Source: Xenorhabdus griffiniae (GTDB taxonomy: Bacteria; Pseudomonadota; Gammaproteobacteria; Enterobacterales; Enterobacteriaceae). From it: DNA of 64,000 nt. Below the pieces are notes generated by a model. It saw only the letters and a program-made list of their open reading frames with translations, did not search any database and was not told the origin of the DNA. The DNA lies in the NCBI RefSeq assembly GCF_001028135.1, contig NZ_LDNM01000015.1, positions 100,496 through 164,495 of the forward strand. Direction: 5' to 3'. This document shows positions 47,764-57,857 of this stretch, piece by piece. Every line of letters begins with the position of its first letter. Within the stretch, counting starts at the first letter, position 1. The position numbers and the translations under genes were made by a program.

Positions 47764-50109
47764 ATGCAGCCGATAATATTTTCTCTTTTTACCTATTTAT
47801 TTGCCATTTGGCGAAAACCGACGCCACTTATCAGTCTAAATTTGGCTGCGTTAGCCATTATATTGGGAATTTTTCCCTTATTATTCCTTGCAGAGCTTCC
47901 TCAACAAAAAGTCATCCAATATCTGGTTACCATTGCATGTTGCTTATTATTTTTTCCTTATAAAATTATACGACTAATATCATTAGGATTATGGGCGTTT
48001 ATCTTCGGATGTTGGCATGGTCATCATATATTGGCACAAATCACTTATTTCAGCGAAACGTCCCGTACTGCAATTGTTATGATTGATAGTGTATTGTTGG
48101 AAAATAATACGAAAGAAGATAATAAAAAGACGCGTTATCGTATCAGGCTGATTAAGAGTGATGGGAAATATATTATTCCTGCCTTATATGCATCAGTATC
48201 ATGGAACTCTCAAGAGTTGCTATGCGCCGGTCAGAAGTGGCAGATGACAATGAAACTCAGGCCTGTTCATGCTCAACTAAGCCACGGTAGTTTTGATAGC
48301 CAACGATATTCACTTTCTATTCGTCAGCCATTGAATGGAAAAATTATTGAGGCAAAACCACTCGATAAAAATTGTAATCTTCGACAAAGTTTCATGAATA
48401 AGTTGTTACCAGAAATTCAGCCATTAAAACAAGCAGGTATTGCATTAGCACTCTCATTTGGTGAAAGGACGTGGTTGGATAAATCCACTCGCTTGCTATT
48501 ACAGCAGACAGGTATTGCTCATTTGATGGCAATTTCAGGGCTGCATATTGCAATGGCCAGCTTATTTGGCTGGGGTTTGGCAAGAATGACGCAATTTTTC
48601 TTTCCGGCAAAATGGATTGGGTTTCGCTTTCCATTGATCATGGGCTGGTTAACCGCAATGCTGTATGGATGGTTGTCTGGTTGGGGAATTCCAGCCATTC
48701 GGGCAATATTGGGGCTAACTTTATGGATTTATTTACGGTGCAAAAGCAGGCATTGTTTTTCATGGCAATGGGCTTTATGGAGTGCCGCCCTTATTTTATT
48801 TTTTGATCCTTTGGCAATACTTTCTGACAGTTTCTGGCTCTCATTTACTGCGGTGATGGCACTGTTATTTTGGTTTTATTGGATGCCTTTGCCAGAAAAA
48901 ATACGTCATGGTTGGCAGTGGTCATGGCTGCGCGTATTGCATATGCAGCTGGGCATGTTGCTAATGTTGTTGCCGTTGCAGCTTCTGTTATTTCAGAGCG
49001 TTAATATTGCATCATTGGTGGCTAACCTGTGGGCTGTTCCGATTATCTCTTTTTTATCTGTTCCGTTGGTGATATTGGGGATGGTTTGTCTCTTTCTTCC
49101 GGTTATCCAACCGTTTTTATGGCAGCTTGTTGATTACAGCATTTTATTTGCTTTGGCCCCCTTACCTATTTTGACATATTCATGGTTTGAAACAGGGCAC
49201 TATCCGATAGTCACTACGTTAGTAGGCTGGTTTTTTGTTGTGATTTGGCGCTTAGGTTGGTGGCGATCTTATAAATGGTTGTTGGGTGTTTGCATTGGTA
49301 TTATTGTGTGTTACTCCAAACGTTCCAATGATTATCAATGGCGTTTTTCCATGCTGGATGTGGGGCATGGATTAGCGGTGGTCATTGACAAGGGAGGAGA
49401 AGCGATTGTATTTGATACAGGAAATCGTTGGGAAACGGGCAGCATGGCAGAAAAAGTTATTGAACCTTATTTACGTTGGCATCGTTTAACACCAGGGCAG
49501 ATAATCCTGAGTCATGATCATTTGGATCATACGGGAGGAATGGAATATCTACTTGAAAAATATCCTGATATCCAAATTAGAAGCCCTTCCTTGAATCAGA
49601 CTCATTTGCCTTGTATCCGTGGTGAACGGTGGACATGGCAGGGGTTAAATTTTGCCGTTCTCTGGCCACCAGAAAAGTCAGCTATTGTTGGCAATAATCA
49701 ATCTTGCGTGATCCGTATTGATGATGGTAAATACAGTCTGTTATTAACAGGAGATTTAGAAAAGCAGGGCGAATACCGCTTATTGGAGCTTGAGAAGAAT
49801 CATCTACATGCAACAGTACTACAAGTACCTCATCATGGGAGTAACACCTCTTCTACTTCGGTATTTATACGCAGAGTTATGCCTCAATATGCTTTGGCTT
49901 CAGTTGCACGCTATAGCCCGTGGAGGCTACCTTCAGTGAAAGTGAAACAACGCTATAAAAATGCCGGAGTTGAATGGCATAGCACAGCCGTTTCTGGTCA
50001 GATAACCGGCTATTTTTATCGTGATGACATTAAATTAGAAGGTTATCGACAACAAATAGTGTCACGATGGTATCATCAGTGGTTTGGTATTCGTGGCGAT
50101 CATGAGTAG
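47764..50109 (+). CDS. ycaI: ComEC/Rec2 family DNA uptake-type membrane protein
   Basis: ComEC proteins form the inner-membrane channel for single-stranded DNA in competent bacteria; in E. coli the YcaI homologue is needed for use of DNA as a nutrient. The 781-residue protein has about ten hydrophobic helices (DUF4131-like N-terminus; competence domain with GIAHLMAISGLHIAMASLFG and GWGIPAIRAILGL) and a C-terminal beta-lactamase-fold nuclease-like domain with ILSHDHLDHTGGMEYL. All main blocks are intact. It lies between ihfB and msbA, as in E. coli. Natural competence is not implied. Confidence 0.93.
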   Translation: MQPIIFSLFTYLFAIWRKPTPLISLNLAALAIILGIFPLLFLAELPQQKVIQYLVTIACCLLFFPYKIIRLISLGLWAFIFGCWHGHHILAQITYFSETSRTAIVMIDSVLLENNTKEDNKKTRYRIRLIKSDGKYIIPALYASVSWNSQELLCAGQKWQMTMKLRPVHAQLSHGSFDSQRYSLSIRQPLNGKIIEAKPLDKNCNLRQSFMNKLLPEIQPLKQAGIALALSFGERTWLDKSTRLLLQQTGIAHLMAISGLHIAMASLFGWGLARMTQFFFPAKWIGFRFPLIMGWLTAMLYGWLSGWGIPAIRAILGLTLWIYLRCKSRHCFSWQWALWSAALILFFDPLAILSDSFWLSFTAVMALLFWFYWMPLPEKIRHGWQWSWLRVLHMQLGMLLMLLPLQLLLFQSVNIASLVANLWAVPIISFLSVPLVILGMVCLFLPVIQPFLWQLVDYSILFALAPLPILTYSWFETGHYPIVTTLVGWFFVVIWRLGWWRSYKWLLGVCIGIIVCYSKRSNDYQWRFSMLDVGHGLAVVIDKGGEAIVFDTGNRWETGSMAEKVIEPYLRWHRLTPGQIILSHDHLDHTGGMEYLLEKYPDIQIRSPSLNQTHLPCIRGERWTWQGLNFAVLWPPEKSAIVGNNQSCVIRIDDGKYSLLLTGDLEKQGEYRLLELEKNHLHATVLQVPHHGSNTSSTSVFIRRVMPQYALASVARYSPWRLPSVKVKQRYKNAGVEWHSTAVSGQITGYFYRDDIKLEGYRQQIVSRWYHQWFGIRGDHE

Positions 50110-50147
50110 AATGATTCGCTATTTCTTTTGGTTTTGGTAACTCAATA

Positions 50148-51893
50148 ATGAATGATAAAGACCTTTCTACCTGGCAGACCTTTCGCCGATTGTGGCCGAT
50201 TGTCACTCCTTTTAAAATCGGTCTGATAGTTTCGGCGGTTGCGTTAGTTATTAATGCTGCCGGTGATACATTGATGCTTTCCTTATTGAAGCCCTTGCTT
50301 GATGAGGGTTTTGGCAAGGCAGACATTAGCGTATTGAAGTGGATGCCACTGGTTGTTATCGGATTGATGTTGTTGCGTGGCATATCCGGTTTTGTATCGA
50401 GTTATTGTCTCTCTTGGGTATCAGGCAAAGTGGTCATGCAGATGCGTCGCCGCCTGTTCAATCATATGATGGGAATGCCTGTTTCCTTCTTTGACCAGCA
50501 ATCCACGGGAACTTTGCTTTCCCGTATTACATACGATTCAGAACAGGTTGCCTCTTCTTCCTCCGGTGCTTTAGTGACGGTTGTCAGGGAAGGAGCATCA
50601 ATTATTGGCCTGTTTATACTGATGTTCTATTACAGTTGGGAACTCTCCCTTATTTTGATTGTTATTGCGCCGATAGTTGCGGGAGTTATTCGTCTTGTTT
50701 CCGTGCGTTTTCGTAATATCAGTAAAAATATGCAAAGCAGCATGGGAATGGTAACAACCAGTGCGGAACAGATGCTGAAAGGGCATAAAGAAGTTTTAAT
50801 TTTTGGTGGTCAAAAAGTTGAAACTAAACGCTTTGACAAAGTCAGTAATCATATGCGCCAGCAGGGTATGAAGATGGTTTCTGCTGATTCCATTTCAGAT
50901 CCGATTATCCAGATTATTGCTTCTTTTGCACTGGCATTTATCCTGTATGCGGCCAGTTTCCCTGAAATTATGGGTGCCTTAACTGCGGGGAAAATCACCG
51001 TTGTATTCTCATCGATGATTGCCCTGATGCGTCCATTAAAGTCCTTAACTAACGTTAATGCCCAATTCCAACGTGGTATGGCGGCATGCCAGACCTTATT
51101 TACTATCCTGGATATGGAGCAGGAAAAAGACGAAGGTAAATTGGAAATTAAAAAGGCAAAAGGCAACATTGAATTCCGTAATGTCACCTTCTGTTATCCC
51201 ACCAAGGATCATCCTGCGTTGAAAAATATTTCAATGGCGATCCCGGCAGGAAAGACGATTGCATTAGTTGGGCGCTCAGGATCAGGTAAATCGACAATTG
51301 CCAATCTCCTGACGCGCTTTTATGACATAAATGAAGGTGAGATAGTATTAGACGGTCATGACCTGCGTGAATATACCCTGGCTTCACTGCGTAACCAAAT
51401 CGCGCTGGTATCGCAAAATGTCCATTTATTCAATGATACGGTTGCCAATAACATTGCTTACGCCAGTGAAGGATGCTTTAGCCGTGAAGAGATAGAACGG
51501 GCGGCAGAAATGGCTTATGCAATGGACTTTATCAAAAAGATGGATAATGGCCTTGATACTATGATTGGTGAAAATGGCGTTTTGCTTTCTGGAGGACAGC
51601 GTCAGCGTATTGCGATTGCCCGTGCTTTATTGCGTGATTCTCCGATCTTAATTTTGGATGAAGCAACCTCTGCATTAGATACGGAATCTGAACGTGCAAT
51701 TCAGGCTGCATTAGATGAATTGCAGAAAAACAGAACTTCATTGGTCATTGCTCACCGTCTTTCTACTATTGAAAATGCCGATGAAATTATCGTCATTGAA
51801 GATGGGAATATCATAGAAAGGGGCGACCATGCGACTCTGGTGCAACATGATGGGGCATATGCACAATTACACAGGATGCAATTTGGCCAATGA
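50148..51893 (+). CDS. msbA: Lipid A-core flippase MsbA
   Basis: MsbA is a homodimeric ABC exporter that flips lipid A-core to the outer leaflet of the inner membrane. It has six helices in the first 320 residues and an ATPase domain with Walker [10 protein letters not shown], signature [16 protein letters not shown] and Walker [15 protein letters not shown]. It has 581 residues (582 in E. coli). Its stop overlaps the lpxK start (ATGA), as in E. coli, coupling lipid A transport and phosphorylation. Confidence 0.97.
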   Translation: MNDKDLSTWQTFRRLWPIVTPFKIGLIVSAVALVINAAGDTLMLSLLKPLLDEGFGKADISVLKWMPLVVIGLMLLRGISGFVSSYCLSWVSGKVVMQMRRRLFNHMMGMPVSFFDQQSTGTLLSRITYDSEQVASSSSGALVTVVREGASIIGLFILMFYYSWELSLILIVIAPIVAGVIRLVSVRFRNISKNMQSSMGMVTTSAEQMLKGHKEVLIFGGQKVETKRFDKVSNHMRQQGMKMVSADSISDPIIQIIASFALAFILYAASFPEIMGALTAGKITVVFSSMIALMRPLKSLTNVNAQFQRGMAACQTLFTILDMEQEKDEGKLEIKKAKGNIEFRNVTFCYPTKDHPALKNISMAIPAGKTIALVGRSGSGKSTIANLLTRFYDINEGEIVLDGHDLREYTLASLRNQIALVSQNVHLFNDTVANNIAYASEGCFSREEIERAAEMAYAMDFIKKMDNGLDTMIGENGVLLSGGQRQRIAIARALLRDSPILILDEATSALDTESERAIQAALDELQKNRTSLVIAHRLSTIENADEIIVIEDGNIIERGDHATLVQHDGAYAQLHRMQFGQ

Positions 51894-52882
51894 TTGAACG
51901 CATATGGTCAGGCCGATCATGGCTTTACATCGTATTATTACCATTATCAGCCCTTTATGGGCTGATAAGTGGCTTGCGTCGTTTAAGTTATAAGCGAGGA
52001 TGGCGTCGCTCCTGGAAGGCACCGGTGCCTGTTGTTGTTGTCGGTAACTTGACAGCAGGGGGAAATGGCAAAACCCCGGTTGTGATTTGGCTGGTTGAAC
52101 AGTTGCAGCAAAGAGGCTATCGGGTTGGTGTTGTTTCGCGTGGTTATGGTGGGAAGTCGGAACATTATCCGTTACTGGTTACCGATGAAGTGACAACGGC
52201 ACAAGCAGGAGATGAACCGGTTTTAATTCGCCGTCGTACCGGTGCGCCTGTTGCGGTAGCACCAAAGCGAGCCGAAGCCATTCAGACATTACTGGCATAT
52301 GCTCCGGTTGATATCGTCATTACCGATGATGGACTGCAACATTATGCTTTGCAGCGTGATTATGAGATTGTGGTGATTGATGGGGTTCGTCGTTTTGGTA
52401 ATGGCTGTTGGTTGCCAGCTGGCCCTATGCGAGAATTGGCAGGGCGCTTAAATAGTGTCAATGCCATCATTGTTAATGGTGGGACACCGGAAGCGGGTGA
52501 AAGACCAATGACCTTAAAGGGGGATTTGGTGGTTAACTTACTGACTGGTGAAACGCGAAAAGTGACAGATCTTCCCAATGGTATTGCGATGGCAGGGATC
52601 GGACATCCCCCACGTTTTTTTGCAACATTGCAGCAATTAGGGGCGAGATTACAGAAAACACACGCTTTTGCTGATCATCAGACGTACGAAAAATCTCAAT
52701 TATTGGCTCTGGCAACGAGTGATCAAAATTTATTGATGACAGAAAAAGATGCGGTTAAATGTTTTCAATTTGCGCAACCTAACTGGTGGTATTTACCTGT
52801 ACACGCTGAATTGCCAGAAGAAAAAGGGCAAAAGGTATTGAACGATATCTGTGCTTTATTGCCAGAATTAAATATTCGTTAA
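51890..52882 (+). CDS. lpxK: Tetraacyldisaccharide 4'-kinase
   Basis: LpxK phosphorylates the 4' position of the lipid A disaccharide precursor. A single N-terminal membrane helix ([18 protein letters not shown]) precedes a P-loop kinase with Walker [17 protein letters not shown] (about residues 55-70) and the conserved [12 protein letters not shown] and [11 protein letters not shown], with the catalytic Asp. It has 330 residues. Its ATG overlaps the msbA stop by four bases. ycaR follows after 130 bases; ycaQ, present in E. coli between them, is absent. Confidence 0.95.
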   Translation: MIERIWSGRSWLYIVLLPLSALYGLISGLRRLSYKRGWRRSWKAPVPVVVVGNLTAGGNGKTPVVIWLVEQLQQRGYRVGVVSRGYGGKSEHYPLLVTDEVTTAQAGDEPVLIRRRTGAPVAVAPKRAEAIQTLLAYAPVDIVITDDGLQHYALQRDYEIVVIDGVRRFGNGCWLPAGPMRELAGRLNSVNAIIVNGGTPEAGERPMTLKGDLVVNLLTGETRKVTDLPNGIAMAGIGHPPRFFATLQQLGARLQKTHAFADHQTYEKSQLLALATSDQNLLMTEKDAVKCFQFAQPNWWYLPVHAELPEEKGQKVLNDICALLPELNIR

Positions 52883-53012
52883 TGATGTTGGGCTATTCTC
52901 ATCATACTAAAGAAAATCAGGGAAATTAAACAAAGCAACAAAGTTAACGGTGATACATTGCTTGTGGTATTCTGACCCACATTAAATTTGAGGCCCGTTA
53001 CTTGGGGGATAT

Positions 53013-53192
53013 ATGGATCACCGTTTACTCGAAATCATTGCTTGTCCACTATGTCATGGCAAACTTAGTTATGATAAAGAAAACTTTGAACTGATTTGTA
53101 AGTTTGATTGTCTCGCTTTTCCTTTCCGTGATGGTATCCCTGTGTTGCTGGAGAATGAAGCACGTGTCTTGCCGACAGAGGAAAACCAATAA
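53013..53192 (+). CDS. ycaR: Trm112-type zinc-ribbon protein YcaR
   Basis: This 59-residue protein begins [20 protein letters not shown] and ends [16 protein letters not shown]. It has the UPF0434/Trm112 fold with CPLC (residues 11-14) and a later [19 protein letters not shown]; some zinc ligands are altered compared with archaeal Trm112. CTTGGGGGA precedes the ATG. Its role is unknown; it lies 3 bases before kdsB, as in E. coli, and is probably co-translated with it. Confidence 0.93.
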   Translation: MDHRLLEIIACPLCHGKLSYDKENFELICKFDCLAFPFRDGIPVLLENEARVLPTEENQ

Positions 53193-53195
53193 TCT

Positions 53196-53945
53196 ATGTT
53201 TACCGTTATCATTCCAGCACGTTTTTCCTCAACCCGTTTACCTGGAAAACCATTGGCTGATATTCATGGTAAGCCAATGGTAGTGCGTGTGATGGAACGG
53301 GCTATCCGTTCTGGTGCTGATCGGGTTATTGTGGCGACAGATAATCAAGACGTGTTTGATGCAGTGGTCGCCGCAGGCGGTGAGGCTTGTATGACACGCG
53401 AAAATCACCATTCAGGTACGGAGCGTCTGGCTGAGGTTATCGATAAATACCAATTTGCTGATGATGAAATTATTGTGAATGTTCAGGGCGATGAACCCCT
53501 TATTCCAGAACAGATCATCAGGCAGGTGGCTGATAATTTAGCTGGCAGTGATGCAGGAATGGCAACGCTTGCTGTACCGATCCAGGATGCCGAAGAGGCA
53601 TTTAATCCTAATGCTGTTAAAGTTGTGATGGATTCACAAGGTTATGCTCTCTACTTTTCCCGCGCTACTATCCCGTGGGAACGGGATCGTTTTATGCAAT
53701 CAACAGAAACGATTGGAGAGTATTTCCTACGCCATATTGGGATTTATGCGTATCGGGCTGGGTTTATTAGACGCTATATTCAGTGGGCACCAAGTCCATT
53801 GGAAAGTATCGAAATGCTCGAACAGTTAAGAGTGCTTTGGTACGGTGAAAAGATCCATGTGGCAAAAGCACTGCAAGCGCCCGGTGCGGGTGTTGATACA
53901 CCGGAAGATCTGGAAACCGTCAGAAAAGTTTTTGCCACGCTCTGA
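53196..53945 (+). CDS. kdsB: CMP-Kdo synthetase
   Basis: KdsB activates Kdo with CTP for LPS inner-core synthesis. The nucleotidyltransferase signature is [20 protein letters not shown], followed by [24 protein letters not shown] and [13 protein letters not shown]. The 249 residues (248 in E. coli) are uninterrupted. It closes the msbA-lpxK-ycaR-kdsB cluster, which joins three envelope steps. Confidence 0.97.
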   Translation: MFTVIIPARFSSTRLPGKPLADIHGKPMVVRVMERAIRSGADRVIVATDNQDVFDAVVAAGGEACMTRENHHSGTERLAEVIDKYQFADDEIIVNVQGDEPLIPEQIIRQVADNLAGSDAGMATLAVPIQDAEEAFNPNAVKVVMDSQGYALYFSRATIPWERDRFMQSTETIGEYFLRHIGIYAYRAGFIRRYIQWAPSPLESIEMLEQLRVLWYGEKIHVAKALQAPGAGVDTPEDLETVRKVFATL

Positions 53946-53977
53946 CCTTTTCTTGTCTGAAATCGGGTGAGATTTAA

Positions 53978-54015
53978 AAGAGAATGCCTAACGTTTATAC
54001 CGCATTCTCTTTTTT
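53978..54015 (+). terminator. kdsB terminator
   Basis: AAGAGAATGC (53978-53987) and GCATTCTCTT (54002-54011) form a perfect 10-bp stem with a 14-base loop, followed by a T run on the + strand. Confidence 0.85.
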
Positions 54016-54053
54016 CTTGCCCGTTTCGTCACGCTTCGCTTCTAATTCTGATG

Positions 54054-54881
54054 TTATTTCTCATCACCTTTTTGCTGAGAGCCTTCTGATTTTTCAATAC
54101 GCATATCCTGACTTGCCGGTTTAATAGTCTGCCAGATGCGCCCTAATGTCTCATACCAGGCACGCTCAGTGTGTGATAAATAGTAGGAAGAAGGAAGATA
54201 TTTTTCCCACGAATATAAAGGCGTTGTGACAGCCAATTGATTGGCAGGACCCGCCATTGGATGCAGACCTCGTTGTGCAAAAAACGTGAGAGATCGTTCC
54301 ATATGATTGGCAGAAGTGACGAGAATGAAAGGTTGTTGCCCGACGATTTTTTCAACTTCAGCAGCCTCTTCTTCTGTATCCAAGGGTTTTTTTAGTGCTA
54401 TCGTGTCTTCTACAGGAATTCCCAGAGATTGTGCTACCATAGCAGCAACTTCGGCACTGCTAATGGTATTAACACCTTTACCGCCAGTAAAAATCATTTT
54501 AGCGCCAGGATTGAGATGATATAAACGAATCCCCTCAGTCACTCTGGGCAAGCTGTTATTGATAAGGTTGGCGCTGGGAGCCCATTGGGGGTTATAAGTA
54601 AATCCGCCCCCAAGAACCACAATATATTTTACGGGAGTGATAGATGTTGTGTCTGGTTCATAGCGCTGAACATATTTTCCCTCGACAGGGAGTAAGAATT
54701 TATCTGCGATAGGCTGTAAACTAAATAAAAGTAATGCCAGCCAACTGAGTGATAAAACGGTTTTTCCTGTTTTTTGCCAGCGGGTAAACCAGAGTAATAA
54801 CAGCGCGGCAAAAGAAACGATAATAATCAGCGGTAAAGGCATTAATAGCGAACCGATATATTTTTTTAGCAGAAATAACAT
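54054..54881 (-). CDS. elyC: ElyC (YcbC) envelope biogenesis factor, DUF218
   Basis: ElyC is an inner-membrane protein needed for normal peptidoglycan synthesis at low temperature in E. coli. It has two N-terminal helices (residues ~10-55, LIIIVSFAALLLLWF and SLSWLALLLFSLQPIA) and a periplasmic DUF218 domain with YIVVLGGGFTYN, FTGGKGVNTISSAEVAA and TSANHMERSLTFF. At 275 residues it exceeds E. coli (259) because of the charged tail IEKSEGSQQKGDEK. It is convergent with kdsB and divergent from cmoM-mukFEB. Confidence 0.93.
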   Translation of the reverse strand: MLFLLKKYIGSLLMPLPLIIIVSFAALLLLWFTRWQKTGKTVLSLSWLALLLFSLQPIADKFLLPVEGKYVQRYEPDTTSITPVKYIVVLGGGFTYNPQWAPSANLINNSLPRVTEGIRLYHLNPGAKMIFTGGKGVNTISSAEVAAMVAQSLGIPVEDTIALKKPLDTEEEAAEVEKIVGQQPFILVTSANHMERSLTFFAQRGLHPMAGPANQLAVTTPLYSWEKYLPSSYYLSHTERAWYETLGRIWQTIKPASQDMRIEKSEGSQQKGDEK

Positions 54882-55049
54882 TGATTGGCCTTGGATTGGT
54901 TAAATGATAATCGCGCAATGGCAAATTTAAGGCTAAAAGTAGTTAATTAAATGATTACTGTGCCAAAATAACAGTAGTTAAAATAGCAGTAGATAGCATA
55001 ATTACTCAATAGATAAATTAAACTTAGATTATAAGTGGGGCAGCTTTTC

Positions 55050-55835
55050 ATGCGGGATCGCAATTTCGATGATATTGCAGACAAATTTTCGCGTAATATT
55101 TACGGCACAACCAAAGGTAAAATCAGGCAGGCCGTTGTCTGGCAGGATATTAACGAATTGCTGAATCATTTGCCTCAACGGCCTTTGCGCATTTTGGATG
55201 CGGGGGGCGGTGAAGGTAATATGGCCTGCCAATTAGCCGAATTGGGACATCAGGTCATACTTTGTGATCTATCAAAAAAGATGATTCAGAGAGCGGAACA
55301 TAACGCCGAAGAGCGGGGTCTTCTCGATCAGATACAATTTATCCAAAGCCCGGTACAGGAAATTCACCAGCATATTGAACAGCCCGTTGATCTGATTTTA
55401 TTTCATGCTGTATTGGAGTGGATCACCGACCAAAAAGGGGCAATAGAGACATTGGAAGAGATAATAACGCCCGCTGGTGCACTTTCATTAATGTTTTATA
55501 ATGCTAATGGGCTGGTCATGCGTAACGCTATCTTGGGTAATTTTCATTTGGCGACACCTAATATCCAGCGTCGTCGGAAACGTTCTCTGTCGCCACAGCA
55601 TCCATTAATACCGGAACAGGTATATCAATGGCTAACTGAACTTAAGATGGAAATAACAGGTAAAACAGGCGTGAGAGTTTTTCACGATTACCTGCAAAAT
55701 CGTCAATTACAAGACACAGATTTTCCAGCGTTGCTTGAACTTGAACAGCGTTATTGCAGACAGGAGCCCTATATCAGCCTGGGGCGTTACATTCATGTGA
55801 TGGCACGCAAGCCTGCCTTAAAGAGCGAATTATGA
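55050..55835 (+). CDS. cmoM: tRNA 5-carboxymethoxyuridine methyltransferase CmoM
   Basis: CmoM (SmtA) methylates cmo5U34 of certain tRNAs using SAM. The motif I glycine-rich loop is [20 protein letters not shown], followed by [14 protein letters not shown] and [13 protein letters not shown]. The ATG at 55050 ([13 protein letters not shown]) matches E. coli and gives 261 residues; an in-frame GTG at 55035 is less likely. Its stop overlaps the mukF start (ATGA), the conserved smtA-mukFEB operon. Confidence 0.95.
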   Translation: MRDRNFDDIADKFSRNIYGTTKGKIRQAVVWQDINELLNHLPQRPLRILDAGGGEGNMACQLAELGHQVILCDLSKKMIQRAEHNAEERGLLDQIQFIQSPVQEIHQHIEQPVDLILFHAVLEWITDQKGAIETLEEIITPAGALSLMFYNANGLVMRNAILGNFHLATPNIQRRRKRSLSPQHPLIPEQVYQWLTELKMEITGKTGVRVFHDYLQNRQLQDTDFPALLELEQRYCRQEPYISLGRYIHVMARKPALKSEL

Positions 55836-57154
55836 GTGAATATTCCCAGACGGTTCCTGAACTTGTGTCCTGGGCCAGAAAAAATGATTTTTCAATTTCG
55901 TTACCCCCGGAACGCCTGGCTTTTTTGCTGGCTATTGCCGTATTAAACAGTGAACGGCTTGATGGTGAAATGAGTGAAGGGGAGCTGGTGGATGCCTTTC
56001 GTGAAGTGTGCAAGGGTTTTGAGCTGACTTCGGAAGCCGTATCTGTCAGGGCGAATAATGCCATTAACGATATGGTTCGCCAGAAGTTACTTAACCGTTT
56101 TACCAGTGAATTGGCGGATGGCAATGCCATTTATCGCCTGACACCGTTGGGAATTGGTATCAGTGATTATTACATCCGTCAGCGTGAATTCTCCACGTTG
56201 CGTCTTTCTATGCAGTTATCTATCGTTGCTAACGAATTGCATCGAGCCGCAGAGGCAGCCGAAGAAGGGGGGGATGAATTACATTGGCATCGCAATGTTT
56301 TTGCCCCTCTTAAATATTCTGTCGCTGAAATTTTTGACAGCATCGATATGTCTCAGCGCTTGATGGATGAACAGCAACACAGCGTAAAAACCGATATCGC
56401 TGCACTACTCAATCAGGATTGGCAGGCCGCTATCGCTAATTGTGAACAACTACTGTCTGAAACCTCCGGCACACTGCGGGAACTTCAGGATACGTTAGAA
56501 GCCGCGGGTGATAAATTGCAGGCTAATCTATTACGCATCCAGGCTGCGAATATGGACAGCGGTGGTTCTGAGTTGGTGGATAAACTGGTTTTTGACTTGC
56601 AAAGCAAACTGGATCGCATTATCAGTTGGGGGCAACAAGCCATTGATCTGTGGATAGGTTATGACCGCCACGTTCACAAATTTATCCGAACCGCTATTGA
56701 TATGGATAAAAACCGCATTTTTGCCCAGCGCCTTCGTCAATCCATTCAACACTATTTTGACAGCCCGTGGACTCTGACTGTTGCTAATGCAGAACGTTTT
56801 CTGGATATGCGTGATGAAGAGTTGACTCTGCGTAATGAAGAGGTAATGGGAGAATTACCGCCAGAAATGGAATATGAAGAGTTTAGTGAAATCAATGAAC
56901 AATTAGCTGAAATGGTAGAGCAGGCGCTGGCAGTTTACCAACAGGCAAAACTTCCTCTGGATTTGGGGGCTGTACTGCGCGACTACCTTGTCCAGTATCC
57001 ACGTAAACGCCATTTTGATGTGGCTCGTATCTTGGTGGATCAAGCCGTCAGGTTGGGCGTTGCAGAAGCGGATTTCTCTGGTTTGCCAGCGGAATGGTTA
57101 GCGATTAATGATTACGGAGCCAAGGTACAGGCACATGTCATCGACACATATTGA
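55832..57154 (+). CDS. mukF: Chromosome partition protein MukF (kleisin)
   Basis: MukF is the kleisin that bridges MukB heads and binds MukE. From ATG 55832 ([17 protein letters not shown]) it has 440 residues, as in E. coli. The N-terminal winged-helix dimerisation domain, the helical middle ([18 protein letters not shown]) and the C-terminal MukB-binding winged helix ([20 protein letters not shown]) are all present. The upstream extension to 55754 overlaps cmoM and is not used. The gene overlaps mukE by 20 bases. Confidence 0.96.
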   Translation: MSEYSQTVPELVSWARKNDFSISLPPERLAFLLAIAVLNSERLDGEMSEGELVDAFREVCKGFELTSEAVSVRANNAINDMVRQKLLNRFTSELADGNAIYRLTPLGIGISDYYIRQREFSTLRLSMQLSIVANELHRAAEAAEEGGDELHWHRNVFAPLKYSVAEIFDSIDMSQRLMDEQQHSVKTDIAALLNQDWQAAIANCEQLLSETSGTLRELQDTLEAAGDKLQANLLRIQAANMDSGGSELVDKLVFDLQSKLDRIISWGQQAIDLWIGYDRHVHKFIRTAIDMDKNRIFAQRLRQSIQHYFDSPWTLTVANAERFLDMRDEELTLRNEEVMGELPPEMEYEEFSEINEQLAEMVEQALAVYQQAKLPLDLGAVLRDYLVQYPRKRHFDVARILVDQAVRLGVAEADFSGLPAEWLAINDYGAKVQAHVIDTY

Positions 57155-57857
57155 ACAACTTATGCCAGTGAAACTGGCTCAGGCATTATCCAATCCACTT
57201 TTCCCTGAATTAGACAGCCAACTGCGGGCAGGGCGTCATATCAGTCTGGATGATCTTGATAACCACGCTTTTTTGATGGATTTTCAGGAAGAGCTGGAAA
57301 TGTTTTATGCGCGTTATAACGTCGAATTAATCCGTGCACCAGAAGGTTTTTTCTATCTGCGTCCCCGTTCGACGGCGCTGATCCCGCGATCTGTGCTGTC
57401 CGAATTAGATATGATGGTAGGTAAGCTCCTGTGCTACCTCTACCTTAGCCCGGAGCGCCTGTCTAATCAGGGAATATTTACCTTTCAGGAGCTGTACGAA
57501 GAATTACTGTCATTGGCAGATGAAAATAAGCTAATGAAATTAATGAATCAACGCTCGACAGGCTCAGATCTGGACAAACAGAAATTGCAGGAAAAAGCGC
57601 GCATCGCCTTAAACCGCTTACGCCGTCTGGGTATGGTTTATTTCCTGCAAAACGACAGCAATAAATTTACGATTACCGAAGCGGTATTTCGTTTCGGGGC
57701 AGATGTACGCAGCGGTGATGACCCACGCGAGGCACAATTACGCATGATCCGTGATGGTGAAGCCATGCCAGTAGAAAGGGAAGCATCGCAGGAAGATAAT
57801 GAACATGAAGAAGCATCAGGGCATTCAGCAGAAGGTGCGGAGGGTGAACAGTCATGA
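57135..57857 (+). CDS. mukE: Chromosome partition protein MukE
   Basis: MukE is a winged-helix protein that binds MukF and regulates MukB. The start ATG at 57135 ([18 protein letters not shown]) matches E. coli and overlaps the mukF end. Conserved blocks are [39 protein letters not shown] and [11 protein letters not shown]. It has 240 residues, with a divergent acidic tail ([19 protein letters not shown]). It overlaps mukB (ATGA). Confidence 0.96.
   Translation: MSSTHIEQLMPVKLAQALSNPLFPELDSQLRAGRHISLDDLDNHAFLMDFQEELEMFYARYNVELIRAPEGFFYLRPRSTALIPRSVLSELDMMVGKLLCYLYLSPERLSNQGIFTFQELYEELLSLADENKLMKLMNQRSTGSDLDKQKLQEKARIALNRLRRLGMVYFLQNDSNKFTITEAVFRFGADVRSGDDPREAQLRMIRDGEAMPVEREASQEDNEHEEASGHSAEGAEGEQS

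Noticed and set aside
47764..50109. Evidence for natural competence from ycaI
   Set aside because: A lone ComEC homologue is common in enterobacteria that do not transform; no other competence gene is in the window.
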